A DNA stretch of 64,000 nt from Propionibacterium australiense (GTDB lineage Bacteria > Actinomycetota > Actinomycetes > Propionibacteriales > Propionibacteriaceae), in NCBI RefSeq assembly GCF_003666605.1, contig NZ_RCIV01000013.1, positions 1 to 64,000 of the forward strand. The letters run 5' to 3'. Under the pieces are notes generated by a model. The model saw only the letters and a list, made by a program, of their open reading frames with translations. It made no database searches and was not told where the DNA came from. The translations under genes were made by a program, and so were the position numbers. Shown here piece after piece: positions 1 through 13,429 of the stretch. The first letter of the stretch is position 1; every line of letters begins with the position of its first letter.

Positions 1-1
1 A

Positions 2-178
2 CCAGAAACCCACGAGAACTACAACCGGGCCATCAACAAAATCAGATGGCAGATCGAACAGGCCATCGCCAACCTCAAAACCTGGCACACCCTCAAAATC
101 GGTTACAGACGCCCCGCCGACACCCTCCCAAACACCATCACAGCAATACTCGGAATCATCTTCACCTACACCCCATGA
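2..178 (+). pseudogene. C-terminal end of an IS5-family (DDE_Tnp_4-like) transposase, cut by the window edge
   Basis: An open frame runs from the window edge to a TGA at 176-178 and encodes 58 residues. It has the ending typical of IS5-group DDE transposases: an N-x-x-I-x-K-I-R-W run, then Q-I-E-Q-A-I-A-N-L-K-T-W, where the Glu is the expected third acidic residue of the DDE triad, then an R-R-P-x-D-T-x-x-N-T-I sequence. The rest lies outside the window, so I cannot tell whether the element is intact. The local base composition is lower in GC than the rml genes downstream, as expected of an insertion sequence. No terminal inverted repeat can be assigned with only one end visible. Confidence 0.7.
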
Positions 179-271
179 ATAAGCCTCTGGCATTGGCGTG
201 TCACAATGAAAGGTGAAGACCTGCCGCTGAGTAATTGGATTATCAAATACACCAATTATGACCGCCATGCC

Positions 272-1696
272 CTAAGCCGGCCTGTGGGCGTGCAAGTATT
301 CTGTGATGCGCTGATCCCAAACAGCAGGGGTGAATCCAGTGGCTTCCAGCTTGCTCAGATTAAGACTCGAGTCCGCCGGCCTCGGGGCCGCCTGCTTGCC
401 GGCGAAATACTCCTCGGTCGTCACAGGCTTCACGTCCGCCGGGTCATGGCCGGTGAGTTCGTAGACGCGTTTGGCCACGTGGGCCCAGCTGACCACCTCG
501 CCTTCGCAGGAGAGATTGTAGGTACCGAACTCGGCGCCGGTGCGCAGCAGGTGGATGATGCCCGCCGCCAGGTCGGCGGTGAAAGTCAAGCGTCCAATCT
601 GATCATCCACCACGGATGGTGCGACACCGCGTGCAGCAAGGTCGGCCATGGTACGCACGAAATTCCGGCCATCGCCGACAACCCAACTCGTGCGGACCAG
701 ATAGTGCCGCGGCACAGCGGCCACGGCCGCATCGCCACCGGCCTTCGATTGTCCGTAGACACTCAGCGGGCTGGGTGGCTCGTCCTCGGCGTGGAGGCTC
801 TTCGTGCCATCGAAGATGTACTCGCTGGAGACGTGCACCAGCACGATGCCGTGCGCCGAGGCGGTGCGGGCCAGGTTCGCCGGGCCGATCGCATTCGCGG
901 CCCAGGCTCGGGGACGCCCCTCCGCCGTCTCCGCGCCGTCGACATCTGTCCAGGCCGCCGCGTTGATGATGACATCGATGCCGGACCAGTCGTAGGCGTC
1001 CACAGCGGCCCGATCGCTGATGTTCAGTTCGTCAAGGTCGACTCCGATCGGCTCGAACCCAGACGCCGCCAGTTGCTTCATGAGCGCCCGACCCAACTGC
1101 CCGCGGCAGCCAGTGACGAGCACCCGGGGAATCCTTGGTGGGAAGGGCTTCACCATGGCCAGGCGGGGGTGCGTCTTGTCCTTATCTGACAAGATCGCCT
1201 TGCCCAGGGGGATCGGCCAGTCGATGGCTGCGGTCTCGTCGGCCAGATTCAAGAAGGTGTACTCGGCATCAGGCGACCAGTGGTCGTTAACGAGATAGCT
1301 GTAGGCGGTATCGGGTTCCAGCGTCTGGTAGGCGTTGCCGACCCCGCGTGGCACGAATACGGCTGTGCCCGGGTCGATCTCGCAGGTGAACACGGTACCG
1401 AAGCTGTTGCCGGCACGTAAATCGACCCAGGCTCCGAAGACACGCCCAGTGGCAAGGGAGACGAACTTGTCCCAGGGCTCGGCGTGAATGCCGCGGGTGA
1501 CCCCCACCGCATCGTTGAACGAGATGTTGTTCTGCACTGGGCCGAAATCGGGCAGCCCCAATGCGGACATCTTCGCGCGTTGCCAGTTCTCCTTGAACCA
1601 TCCCCTGCTGTCACCATGAACAGTCAGGTCGATGACGAGGAGATCCGGGATCGGGGTGGATCGCACGTCGAGCTGCTTGGAGTATTCGAGAGTCAT
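272..1696 (-). CDS. rmlCD: Bifunctional dTDP-4-dehydrorhamnose 3,5-epimerase / reductase (RmlC-RmlD fusion)
   Basis: This 474-residue protein should carry out the last two steps of dTDP-L-rhamnose synthesis. Residues about 1-185 are an RmlC cupin, with the catalytic-His motif R-G-I-H (His71). Residues about 190-474 are an RmlD short-chain reductase, with nucleotide motif G-C-R-G-Q-L-G (197-203), the I-N-A-A-A-W-T-D-V-D-x-A-E block and Y-G-Q-S-K (YxxxK). The open frame extends back to 1756 but would overlap rmlB by 55 nt. The ATG at 1696 lies five bases after the rmlB stop and begins at the usual RmlC N-terminus, so I chose it. Such fusions are known in bifidobacteria and propionibacteria. Cotranscribed with rmlB. 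Confidence 0.92.
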   Translation of the reverse strand: MTLEYSKQLDVRSTPIPDLLVIDLTVHGDSRGWFKENWQRAKMSALGLPDFGPVQNNISFNDAVGVTRGIHAEPWDKFVSLATGRVFGAWVDLRAGNSFGTVFTCEIDPGTAVFVPRGVGNAYQTLEPDTAYSYLVNDHWSPDAEYTFLNLADETAAIDWPIPLGKAILSDKDKTHPRLAMVKPFPPRIPRVLVTGCRGQLGRALMKQLAASGFEPIGVDLDELNISDRAAVDAYDWSGIDVIINAAAWTDVDGAETAEGRPRAWAANAIGPANLARTASAHGIVLVHVSSEYIFDGTKSLHAEDEPPSPLSVYGQSKAGGDAAVAAVPRHYLVRTSWVVGDGRNFVRTMADLAARGVAPSVVDDQIGRLTFTADLAAGIIHLLRTGAEFGTYNLSCEGEVVSWAHVAKRVYELTGHDPADVKPVTTEEYFAGKQAAPRPADSSLNLSKLEATGFTPAVWDQRITEYLHAHRPA

Positions 1697-1701
1697 AGTG
1701 G

Positions 1702-2715
<1,014 letters not shown>

Positions 2716-3231
2716 CTATGAGGTTCTGCAATCGTCATCATCCCCGGAGGCTTTCGCCTCATCGGGGAAGACCCAGATGCGGTAGGTGAAGTAGCGAAAG
2801 ACGGTGGCCATGGCCTGTCCGATGAGAGTGCCCGAGATATTGTCCGAGAGCCAGCTGTGCAGGCCGAGCACGTAGCGCGAGAAACCCAGGCAGAGCTCCT
2901 GCAGACCCATGGCGATGACGTTGAGAATGACGAACGCGAGTAGCCGGCCCCCGGTGACCCGAGACTTGCGAGAGTTGAATGTCCAGACCTTGTTGCCGAT
3001 GTAGGTGAAGACCGAGGCCACGGCGATGGCGATGAGCTTAGCGGCCAGCGGCCTGTCGAACATCGGGCCGTGATGCCCCGGCCAGGGCCGGGCGTAGACC
3101 AGCAGATTGAAGGTGAGGTAATCGATGACGAACGCCACGCCGCCGACCGCAAGGAACTGCAGGCCGGCGACGAGATGCTCCTCCAAGAGGCCTCTGGTTC
3201 TGCCAGTGCTGACCTGATCACTCGATGCCAC
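2716..3231 (-). CDS. GtrA-family membrane protein
   Basis: This 171-residue protein has four predicted hydrophobic segments: around residues 20-40 with the F-L-A-V-G-G-V-A-F-V-I-D GtrA signature, then 65-85, 100-120 and 135-155. GtrA proteins are thought to help move polyprenyl-linked sugars across the membrane. The start is a GTG, and the gene is divergent from the GT2 gene that follows. Only 15 nt separate its stop from the rmlB start, so the three genes probably form one operon running leftward. GtrA next to a DPM1-like GT2 (3300-4274) is the classical pairing. Confidence 0.85.
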   Translation of the reverse strand: MASSDQVSTGRTRGLLEEHLVAGLQFLAVGGVAFVIDYLTFNLLVYARPWPGHHGPMFDRPLAAKLIAIAVASVFTYIGNKVWTFNSRKSRVTGGRLLAFVILNVIAMGLQELCLGFSRYVLGLHSWLSDNISGTLIGQAMATVFRYFTYRIWVFPDEAKASGDDDDCRTS

Positions 3232-3299
3232 CCACTTACTCTATGCGGCCCACGGCAGGTCACGGGTTAGGGGAACACCCTTCAGGGTACGATCCTCTC

Positions 3300-4274
3300 G
3301 TGAATGAACCGGTGAAGCGTCCAGGAACGCCCCCTGACCCCGATGCCTACAAAGACCTGCGCATCGTGGCCATCGTCCCCTGCTACAACGAAGAGGCGGC
3401 CATCGCCAAGGTCGTCACCGATCTGCGCGAGGCGGTGCCCCCGATGGAGATCTACGTCTACGACAACAACTCAAGCGACAACACCGCGGCCGTTGCAGAG
3501 GCCGCTGGCGCGATCGTCCGTTTCGAGGAACGCAAGGGCAAGGGCAACGTCGTGCGACGCGCCTTCGCAGACATCGACGCCGACGTCTACGTGATGATCG
3601 ACGGCGATGACACCTATGACACCGCTGATCTGCCGGCCATGATCGATCTTCTGCTGCGCGGCCCCTACGATCATGTGCTTGGCTGTCGGCAGGACGACGC
3701 CGAGGACTCCAAGTACCGTCCCGGCCATGCCGCGGGGAACAGGGCCTTCAACCGTTTCGTCTCGTGGACCTTCGGTGAGCAGGTCACAGACATGCTCTCC
3801 GGCTATCGGGTCTTCTCTAGACGTTTCGTGAAGAGTTTCCCCGCCACCTCTCGTGCGTTCGAGATCGAGACCGAGCTCACCGTGCACAACATGAGCCTGC
3901 GCGTGCCGAACGCCGAACACCCCTGCGGTTTCCGGGACCGAGCCGAGGGCACCGAGTCCAAGCTGAACACCTTCAGCGACGGCTTCAAGATCCTCGGGCT
4001 CATCATCAGCCTCACCCGGCATGAGCGACCGGTGTTCTTCTACGGCATATGGTCTGTGTTGTGCATCCTCGTCGGCCTGCTCGTGGGCATACCTGTCATC
4101 ACCGAGTTCACCCGAACCCACCTCGTGCCGAGGCTCCCCTCGGCCCTGCTCGCCACGGGACTGATCCTCATCGGCGTCGTCATGTGGATGCTCGGACAGA
4201 TCCTCGAGGGCATCAGGCGGAACCGCCGTGAGGAGGCACGGCTGCAGTACCTGCAGTACGCAGCCCCCCGTTGA
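3300..4274 (+). CDS. Polyprenyl-phosphate glycosyltransferase (GT2, DPM1/GtrB-like)
   Basis: A 324-residue family-2 glycosyltransferase. The cytoplasmic domain starts with I-V-A-I-V-P-C-Y-N-E-E. It has the metal-binding I-D-G-D-D-T-Y-D motif and the S-G-Y-R-V-F-S-R-R-F acceptor-side motif typical of dolichol/undecaprenyl-phosphate hexose transferases. Two C-terminal transmembrane helices (about residues 245-270 and 285-310) follow, as in GtrB. The frame is open back to 3225, but that start overlaps the divergent gtrA start. The GTG at 3300 begins near the conserved domain, though its ribosome site is weak. It probably loads a sugar onto undecaprenyl phosphate for the membrane GT-C-type proteins nearby. 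The sugar is unknown. Confidence 0.85.
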   Translation: MNEPVKRPGTPPDPDAYKDLRIVAIVPCYNEEAAIAKVVTDLREAVPPMEIYVYDNNSSDNTAAVAEAAGAIVRFEERKGKGNVVRRAFADIDADVYVMIDGDDTYDTADLPAMIDLLLRGPYDHVLGCRQDDAEDSKYRPGHAAGNRAFNRFVSWTFGEQVTDMLSGYRVFSRRFVKSFPATSRAFEIETELTVHNMSLRVPNAEHPCGFRDRAEGTESKLNTFSDGFKILGLIISLTRHERPVFFYGIWSVLCILVGLLVGIPVITEFTRTHLVPRLPSALLATGLILIGVVMWMLGQILEGIRRNRREEARLQYLQYAAPR

Positions 4275-4355
4275 TCAGTGCGGAGCAGCCCTCCCCCGCG
4301 CGCAACTGGGGCGATGCCCCCCGGCCGACGGTGATCCTCTACCTCGCCCCGACCG

Positions 4356-6377
4356 TCATTGCTGGCAGGCGGTGATCCGGTACAGGGTGTTGCCCTCGTC
4401 GTCGCTCAGGACCGGTTCGAACCCAGGCGTGGACTCGTCGATGTCGTAGCCCTTCCAGTTGGCCGGGTCATAGCCAATGAACACCGGTGTCAGTGGGCCG
4501 CCGTTGATGCCGTTGGACTCCATCGACAGGTAGTACTGCACGTTGTACTTGTCGAGGACCCGGCATACCTGCTCGTTCGTCGCTGCCTCGCTGAGATGGC
4601 CCTGGACGGTCTTGATGTCCTGGGTCGGGTGGCCGATCCAGTTCGCCTCGTAGTCCTTGAAGTAGACGTTCACGTCGAAGAGCGGGTAGGCGTAGGCCGA
4701 GCCGTCGTACGGGAAGTTCGCCACCTCGACCCCCTCGGGGACGATCTCGGCGACCTGTTCGAGAAAGGCGTACTCGTCGTCCTGGAAGGGGGTGTTCTGG
4801 TTGAGCTCCGATTCCTTCTGCAGGATCTCGCGCTGGGAGCTCTGGCCTGCGCCGACGCAGGTCAGAACCACGACGACGAGCAGGGCGATCAGATGGGGCA
4901 CCAGACCCGGTTGTGCATGGCGGAGCCTGCCCCAGCACCACTCGCAGGCCTTGACCAGGCCCAGGGCGGCCAGGGGTATTGCCATCATCGGCCCGGCGGC
5001 GATCAGCCGGTTGCTGTCGTGGTACCAGAAACCGGTGAGGACATTGCGGAAGGTGCTGCGCGAACTCGTGGTCACGACATAGAAGAAGCCCATGAGGACC
5101 CACGAGCCGACAAGCCACACGAGACGGCTGTTGCGCACGGCCGCAACGATGCCGACGAGCACCACGGCGGCGAGCAGATACTGCCCCTGCTGCCCACCGT
5201 CGTTCGGGGCAGAGGTTGCGTAGGCGCGCACGGCCTGTGCGGCCGACTGGAAGGGCGGCCACTCGAAGGTGACCGTGCGCTGAAGGGCCGGGTGCTTGAA
5301 CAGGACGCCCCAGCAGACGCCTACAACTGCGACGAGGAGCGCGCTCAGGCCCGAGGCCATCACGATGCGACGAAGCCCCTGCCACTTGGTGCCGCACCAG
5401 TGGAAGAACTGCTGGACTAGGAACGGCAGCCCGAGCACGACGATTGTGAACGCCGAGTTCGGCTGCGCCAGACCGATGCCGACGAGGCCGACGAGCAGTA
5501 CGACGGCCCGTGTGACGTGCTCGCGTGGCGGGGCGCCCAGGTGCGTCAAGGCGCGAACGAACAGGGCGATGAAGGCCGGCAGCAGCGCGTAGGACAGGAA
5601 ATTCGAGTAGAGCACCCCATAGATGACGAAGCGGTAGGGGAAGGTCGCGAACAGCCCGCTGAAACCGAGGGAGAGCGCGACCCAACGTGGGGTGTGCCCG
5701 AACAACTCACAGGTCAGGCCGAGCACGCCGAGAGGCCAGACCAGGACGAGGATCGCCGTGCTGCTTGCGGCGACGGCCACGGGGATCGACACGCCCGTGC
5801 CCTGGACGACGAGAGCGATCATGTCGTGCCAGGCGGCGGGGTAGAGAGTCGAACCGGCGGTGCGGTCGACCATCGCCGAGGTGAGTGTCGAGCCGTTCTG
5901 GGAGTCGAGGATGTACTTGATCACCGAGAAGTGGAAGGGCACGTCATAGGGCTGGGGGAAGTTCTCCGGGCCGCGCATCGGTCGTGCGAAGTCGAAGACC
6001 CAGATGATGAGGCAGATGACGAAACCCGTCACATAGGCCATGACCAGGGTGCGCAGGGGCGGGTGCCCGTCGCGAGAGTCCTGATCGGGAACAGATCGTC
6101 CCGTACGGCGTGCGGGCAGGTTGATGAGCAGGCGCAGGGCCCAGAACAGACCGATGCACACGAGGACACCGAGAAGGATGCTCGCCGGGCTGAACCCGAT
6201 ACCAGCTTTCCCGTAGACCACCGCCAGGGTGGCGACCAGCGCAGTGGAGATCATGGGGGCCGGGTAGACCGCTCGGACACCGCGGGCCCCGAGCGCCAGC
6301 AGGGCAAGCATGCCCGGCAGCATGTACAGGACGATGGTCAGGAGAAGTGGGAGAACCATCTGGGCCCAAGGCGTCAC
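4356..6377 (-). CDS. Large polytopic membrane protein, DUF6541-like, probable GT-C-type glycosyltransferase
   Basis: A 673-residue protein with at least twelve hydrophobic segments over residues 1-500 and a C-terminal extracytoplasmic domain (about 510-673). After the first helices there is a loop with F-D-x-A-R-P-M-R-G-P-E-N-F-P, followed by a D-V-P-F-H-F-S-V-I-K-Y motif and an H-D-M-I-A-L sequence. This layout resembles the DUF6541 family found in actinobacterial cell-wall polysaccharide loci and GT-C enzymes that use polyprenyl-phosphate sugars. The 5' neighbour, divergent from about 230 nt away, encodes another large membrane protein of the same type. Catalysis is inferred from fold and context. 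Confidence 0.7.
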   Translation of the reverse strand: MTPWAQMVLPLLLTIVLYMLPGMLALLALGARGVRAVYPAPMISTALVATLAVVYGKAGIGFSPASILLGVLVCIGLFWALRLLINLPARRTGRSVPDQDSRDGHPPLRTLVMAYVTGFVICLIIWVFDFARPMRGPENFPQPYDVPFHFSVIKYILDSQNGSTLTSAMVDRTAGSTLYPAAWHDMIALVVQGTGVSIPVAVAASSTAILVLVWPLGVLGLTCELFGHTPRWVALSLGFSGLFATFPYRFVIYGVLYSNFLSYALLPAFIALFVRALTHLGAPPREHVTRAVVLLVGLVGIGLAQPNSAFTIVVLGLPFLVQQFFHWCGTKWQGLRRIVMASGLSALLVAVVGVCWGVLFKHPALQRTVTFEWPPFQSAAQAVRAYATSAPNDGGQQGQYLLAAVVLVGIVAAVRNSRLVWLVGSWVLMGFFYVVTTSSRSTFRNVLTGFWYHDSNRLIAAGPMMAIPLAALGLVKACEWCWGRLRHAQPGLVPHLIALLVVVVLTCVGAGQSSQREILQKESELNQNTPFQDDEYAFLEQVAEIVPEGVEVANFPYDGSAYAYPLFDVNVYFKDYEANWIGHPTQDIKTVQGHLSEAATNEQVCRVLDKYNVQYYLSMESNGINGGPLTPVFIGYDPANWKGYDIDESTPGFEPVLSDDEGNTLYRITACQQ

Positions 6378-6607
6378 GGGTCGTCCTTTCCACGGGTCAT
6401 TGTCGGTGTGCGGTGCAGAACATCATGCGCCACGATTCCAGGGGAATACCGGAGAACATTTGGGCCACAGCATAACAACACATGCTGCGGCGAGCCGCGA
6501 CGAATAACCGTCAGACACTGGCTAACCTCTGCCAGGGCACCACCGGAGCGAATCGAGCCGTAAGAGTCGGCCGGATCCGGGAATGGTAGGGGTTGAGGAG
6601 AACCAGA

Positions 6608-8308
6608 GTGAGGGTCCGACAGTTCGACGTCTGGGCGTGCGTTCCTGCCGTCATCGCGCCGGCTGCGGCCGTGTTCGGCCACAGCTTCGCCACGACCGGC
6701 TCAACCGCCGAGACGAGGCGCCTTCTGAGAGAGGAACCAGTTCTGCTGTTCGGCGGCGCCCTGCTGCTCGCCATCCTCGTCTACTGGGCCGCGCATCTGG
6801 TGTTCGTGTGGTTTGACCGGGCCGTGGCGGGCGCCGCCGGAGCGCCGCACGGACATTATTTCAGCAGAAAGCTGTGGCTGACCGTGGTTGCTCTGCTCAT
6901 CCCCTGGTCCGCATGGTGGGTGATCCACTACCCCGGCGCCCTCGATGACGACACGATCTACCAGTTGCTCCAGAGCAGCGGCTTCCGGCCGTGGAGCAAT
7001 CACCATCCTGTTTTCGACACCTGGTTGTTCGGTCGCTTCTGGGCTCTCGGAGACCTCTTGGGCTCCAAGAGCACGGGCCTAGCCGTTTTCACCGGACTCA
7101 ACATGGTCGCGACCGCCCTGGCGACCGGAGCCGCAATCCACTACACGCGATGGCTGGGCGCACCCCGCGTGATGGTGCGGCTGCTCACCGCATCCCTGGC
7201 GCTCATCCCGATCATCCCCATGTTTGCGATGAGCATGACCAAGGATTATCTGTTCGGGTGGATCTACCTGCTGCTCACCCTCTGCTTCATCGAATGTGTA
7301 CGGACGCGGGGCCATGCTGTGCGGAACAGGGGCTTCGCCCTTCTCATGTTCTCCACGGCCCTGCTCTCGATGCTCACCAAACAAACCGGTCTCTACTGCC
7401 TGCTCGCCGCTGTCGCGGCCCTACTCCCCTGGTGCTGCCACAATCGCCTGCGCGTCACCGGCGTCCTCGTGACACCGCTCATCCTGTTCCTGCTCTTCTC
7501 TCACCTCGCTCTGCCGGCGCTCGGGGTGCAACGGACCAAGACCAGTGAGATGCTATCGATCCCGCTTCAGCAGACGGCGCGCTACGTCGTCATGTATCCG
7601 GACGAGGTCACTGCCGAGGAGAGGGAGGCCATCGAGGCCGTCCTGCCCTACGAACAGCTCGACGAGCTGTACAAGCCACATCGCTCGGACGCCGTCAAGG
7701 ACAACTGGCTCGCGGGCGATGATCTCGCCGCGATGAAGGCGTATTTCAGGGTCTGGTTCGCGATGGGGCTCAAGCATCCATTGGCCTATGCTGTAGCGAC
7801 CTTCAACAACACCTACCCGCTCTTCTATCCGCAGCCAATGGATGACCTCTATGACCAGGTCAGTCCCTCGTTCTTCACGCCCGAGCGAATCGACTACTGG
7901 TACGCGATCAGCGAGCACGACTCGGTGACTCGTCAGGACATCGAACAGGAATTGTCAGGCATCGAGGCAGCGCCCGGCATGACCACTGTGCGCGGCATCG
8001 TGAACAATGCGTACCACGGTGTGCGTCACAGTCTTGTCGGCGTGATCCTCCTGTCCGGCGCGACCTACTGCTTCTGGATTCCACTGCTCGCCGCCTGCTA
8101 TCTGGTCCGTACCCGCCGAACGCATGTTCTGCTCGCTCTGGTGCCATACATGGTCTTCTTCCTGACACTCGTGGCAGGCCCCATCGTCCTTCCGCGCTAC
8201 CTCTCGACGACGGTCTACCTGCTACCGACGATGGTGGCGCTGCCGTTCGCCGCCTACCGAAGGGCAACGCCGCCGGTTGAGGGGTCCGGAGCCCAGGACG
8301 AGGGGTGA
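6608..8308 (+). CDS. DUF6020-like polytopic membrane protein (probable surface-polysaccharide glycosyltransferase)
   Basis: This 566-residue membrane protein has about a dozen hydrophobic segments. An early extracytoplasmic loop carries W-x-I-x-Y-P-G-A-L-D-D-D-T-I-Y-Q-L with a nearby H-H-P-V-F-D-T-W, the signature I associate with the DUF6020 family. Acidic residues in the first loop are typical of GT-C enzymes. The frame opens at a TTG (6593), but the GAGGAG at 6595-6600 sits seven bases before the GTG at 6608, so I take that as the start. It lies between the DUF6541-like gene (divergent) and glf, so a role in assembling the rhamnose/galactose polymer is likely but not shown. Confidence 0.7.
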   Translation: MRVRQFDVWACVPAVIAPAAAVFGHSFATTGSTAETRRLLREEPVLLFGGALLLAILVYWAAHLVFVWFDRAVAGAAGAPHGHYFSRKLWLTVVALLIPWSAWWVIHYPGALDDDTIYQLLQSSGFRPWSNHHPVFDTWLFGRFWALGDLLGSKSTGLAVFTGLNMVATALATGAAIHYTRWLGAPRVMVRLLTASLALIPIIPMFAMSMTKDYLFGWIYLLLTLCFIECVRTRGHAVRNRGFALLMFSTALLSMLTKQTGLYCLLAAVAALLPWCCHNRLRVTGVLVTPLILFLLFSHLALPALGVQRTKTSEMLSIPLQQTARYVVMYPDEVTAEEREAIEAVLPYEQLDELYKPHRSDAVKDNWLAGDDLAAMKAYFRVWFAMGLKHPLAYAVATFNNTYPLFYPQPMDDLYDQVSPSFFTPERIDYWYAISEHDSVTRQDIEQELSGIEAAPGMTTVRGIVNNAYHGVRHSLVGVILLSGATYCFWIPLLAACYLVRTRRTHVLLALVPYMVFFLTLVAGPIVLPRYLSTTVYLLPTMVALPFAAYRRATPPVEGSGAQDEG

Positions 8309-8354
8309 CGACAGCCTCGTGATGCACAGAACCATGCAGTGCCGACCGTGGCGC

Positions 8355-8370
8355 CACCATATATTGTGGG
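8355..8370 (+). promoter_or_regulatory. Palindrome with embedded -10-like element upstream of glf
   Basis: The sequence CCAC-CATATATT-GTGG forms a four-base inverted repeat around an A/T-rich core. TATATT at 8360-8365 is a good -10 match. No convincing -35 lies 17 bases upstream. It is 52 nt before the glf GTG and is the only A/T-rich element between the DUF6020-like gene and glf, so a glf operon promoter here is plausible. Confidence 0.4.
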
Positions 8371-8379
8371 GCGCAGTAA

Positions 8380-11588
<3,209 letters not shown>

Positions 11589-11592
11589 TCTC

Positions 11593-12492
11593 GTGAGTTC
11601 TTCCTCGCAGAGTCCCGTGCCCGCGACACAGCTCGAGTTCCACGCCCCCGGACAGGGGCGTGGGCTCCGTGAGGTCTTCACCAACCGCTTCCTGCTCAAG
11701 CGCATCGTCAACAAGGAGATCCAGGTCCGCTACCGGGCCTCGGTGCTCGGTCTGGTGTGGAGCTACATCAAACCGGCCATCCAGTTCGCTGTCTTCTTCG
11801 TGGCGATGGGTATCTTCCTCGGCCTCAACAGGGGTCTGCCGAACTACGCGATCTACATGTTCAGCGGCATCGTCGTGATGAACCTGTTCACCGAGGTCTT
11901 CGGCAACTCCGCGCGCATCATCGTGGGCAACGGCGATCTCATCAAGAAGATCTACCTGCCGCGTGAGCTGTTCCCGGTCTCGAGCCTGTGGGTGGCGTGG
12001 ATCCACTTCTTCCCGCAGGTGGCGATCCTGCTGGTCGTCGACCTCATCGTCGGCTGGCATCCCACGCTCGTGCAGATCCTGGCGTTCCTCGCCGGTTTCG
12101 TCATCGTCTCGGTGTTCGCGCTGGCCCTCGGCCTGATCTTCGGCACGGCCAACGTCTTCTTCCGCGACTCGGAGAACTTCGTCGACCTCATCAACATGGT
12201 GGTCACCTGGCTGAGCCCGGTGCTCTACATGTGGGTGCTGGTGGCGAACACACTGCCGCACTGGGCGGTGGTGTTGTACAAGTTCAACCCGCTGACGACC
12301 GCCGTCGAACTCTTCCACGACGCCTTCTGGGCGCCCACCGTCACCGGCGAGGTCCCCTACGAGACCTGGCACGTCATGCCCCACCTGTTCTCGTACTGGA
12401 CCCCCATCGCGCTGGTGACCAGCTTCGGTCTGCTGCTCGTGGGCGACCTGCTGTTCCGTCACTTCGAGGGCAAGTTCGCACAGGAGCTGTGA
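11593..12492 (+). CDS. wzm: Galactan/polysaccharide ABC exporter permease (Wzm)
   Basis: A 299-residue ABC-2-type permease. The N-terminal cytoplasmic part carries the R-x-I-x-x-K-E-I-Q-V-R-Y-R-x-S-V-L-G-L-V-W motif of Wzm/TagG/RfbA permeases. Six membrane segments follow (about residues 55-290), with the F-x-D-S-x-N-F-x-D-L motif between them. The frame is open from 11404, but that part lies inside glfT2. The GTG at 11593, 4 nt after the glfT2 stop and with AGGA upstream, is the sensible start. It pairs with Wzt downstream to flip the lipid-linked galactan, as Rv3783/Rv3781 do in mycobacteria. Confidence 0.92.
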   Translation: MSSSSQSPVPATQLEFHAPGQGRGLREVFTNRFLLKRIVNKEIQVRYRASVLGLVWSYIKPAIQFAVFFVAMGIFLGLNRGLPNYAIYMFSGIVVMNLFTEVFGNSARIIVGNGDLIKKIYLPRELFPVSSLWVAWIHFFPQVAILLVVDLIVGWHPTLVQILAFLAGFVIVSVFALALGLIFGTANVFFRDSENFVDLINMVVTWLSPVLYMWVLVANTLPHWAVVLYKFNPLTTAVELFHDAFWAPTVTGEVPYETWHVMPHLFSYWTPIALVTSFGLLLVGDLLFRHFEGKFAQEL

Positions 12493-13397
12493 TGGCCAGG
12501 AAGATCGCACTCGAACCGCGCGACGAACGCGTCGTCGTCACCGCACAGCACGTCACGAAGACCTTCCTGCTGCGTCACACGCGCTCCATCAAGGAGGCCG
12601 TCGTCTGGCTGTTCAAGGGCCGCAAGAAGGACATCACCAACGAGTTCCAGGCCATGAACGACGTCAGTTTCGACATCGCCGACGGCGAGTCGGTCGCACT
12701 CATGGGCTTCAACGGCTCTGGCAAGTCCACGACCCTCAAACTCATCAGCGGCGTCATGCACCCCGACGGCGGCGCCGTCGGCATCAAGGGCAAGGTGGCC
12801 GGCCTCATCGAGGTGGGCGCCGGTTTCCACCCCGACCTCACCGGCCACGACAACGTCTACCTCAACGGCGCGATCCTCGGCATGAGCAAGGAGCAGATCG
12901 ACGCCGCCTATGACGACATCTTGGAGTTCGCCGACATCGGCGACTTCATCAACACCGAGGTGAAGTTCTACTCCTCGGGCATGTACCTGCGGCTGGCCTT
13001 CTCGGTCGCGGTGCACACCGACCCGGACGTCTTCCTCGTCGACGAGATCCTCGCCGTGGGTGACGAGCCGTTCCAGAGGAAGTGCAAGGCCCTCATCCGC
13101 TCCATGGTGCGTGACGGCAAGACGATCGTCATCGTCAGTCACGATCTCGACATGGTCGAGAAGTTCTGCAAGCGGGGTCTTGTCATGGAGCGGGGCAGGC
13201 TGGTCTTCGATGGCCCCTGTGATCAGGCGGTGCGTTTCCTGCGTGGGCGTGCCTTGGATGGCAGTGAGGATCCGGCACGGCCTCCGTTGAGTGAGGAGGA
13301 GAAGGCCGAGCGGTTGTTCACCGACGCCGAGCGTGCGGCGGTTCCGGTTCGGGTGCGTGTCGGTGGCCCGCCACTGACCGCAGCCGAACGGGCCTGA
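12492..13397 (+). CDS. wzt: Galactan/polysaccharide ABC exporter ATPase (Wzt)
   Basis: A 301-residue ABC ATPase. Walker A is G-F-N-G-S-G-K-S-T (72-80), the signature region is Y-S-S-G-M-Y-L-R-L-A-F, and Walker B is D-V-F-L-V-D-E-I-L-A-V-G-D. This D-E-I-L-A-V-G-D form is specific to polysaccharide and teichoic-acid exporters. The protein lacks the long C-terminal carbohydrate-binding domain of E. coli O9a Wzt; it has only about 40 extra residues after the nucleotide-binding domain. That argues for the mycobacterial galactan-type exporter rather than one that reads a chain-end cap. Its ATG overlaps the wzm stop by one base. Confidence 0.93.
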   Translation: MARKIALEPRDERVVVTAQHVTKTFLLRHTRSIKEAVVWLFKGRKKDITNEFQAMNDVSFDIADGESVALMGFNGSGKSTTLKLISGVMHPDGGAVGIKGKVAGLIEVGAGFHPDLTGHDNVYLNGAILGMSKEQIDAAYDDILEFADIGDFINTEVKFYSSGMYLRLAFSVAVHTDPDVFLVDEILAVGDEPFQRKCKALIRSMVRDGKTIVIVSHDLDMVEKFCKRGLVMERGRLVFDGPCDQAVRFLRGRALDGSEDPARPPLSEEEKAERLFTDAERAAVPVRVRVGGPPLTAAERA

Positions 13398-13429
13398 GTC
13401 ACTGCGGCACGTCCCGATGGCCGGGCAGG

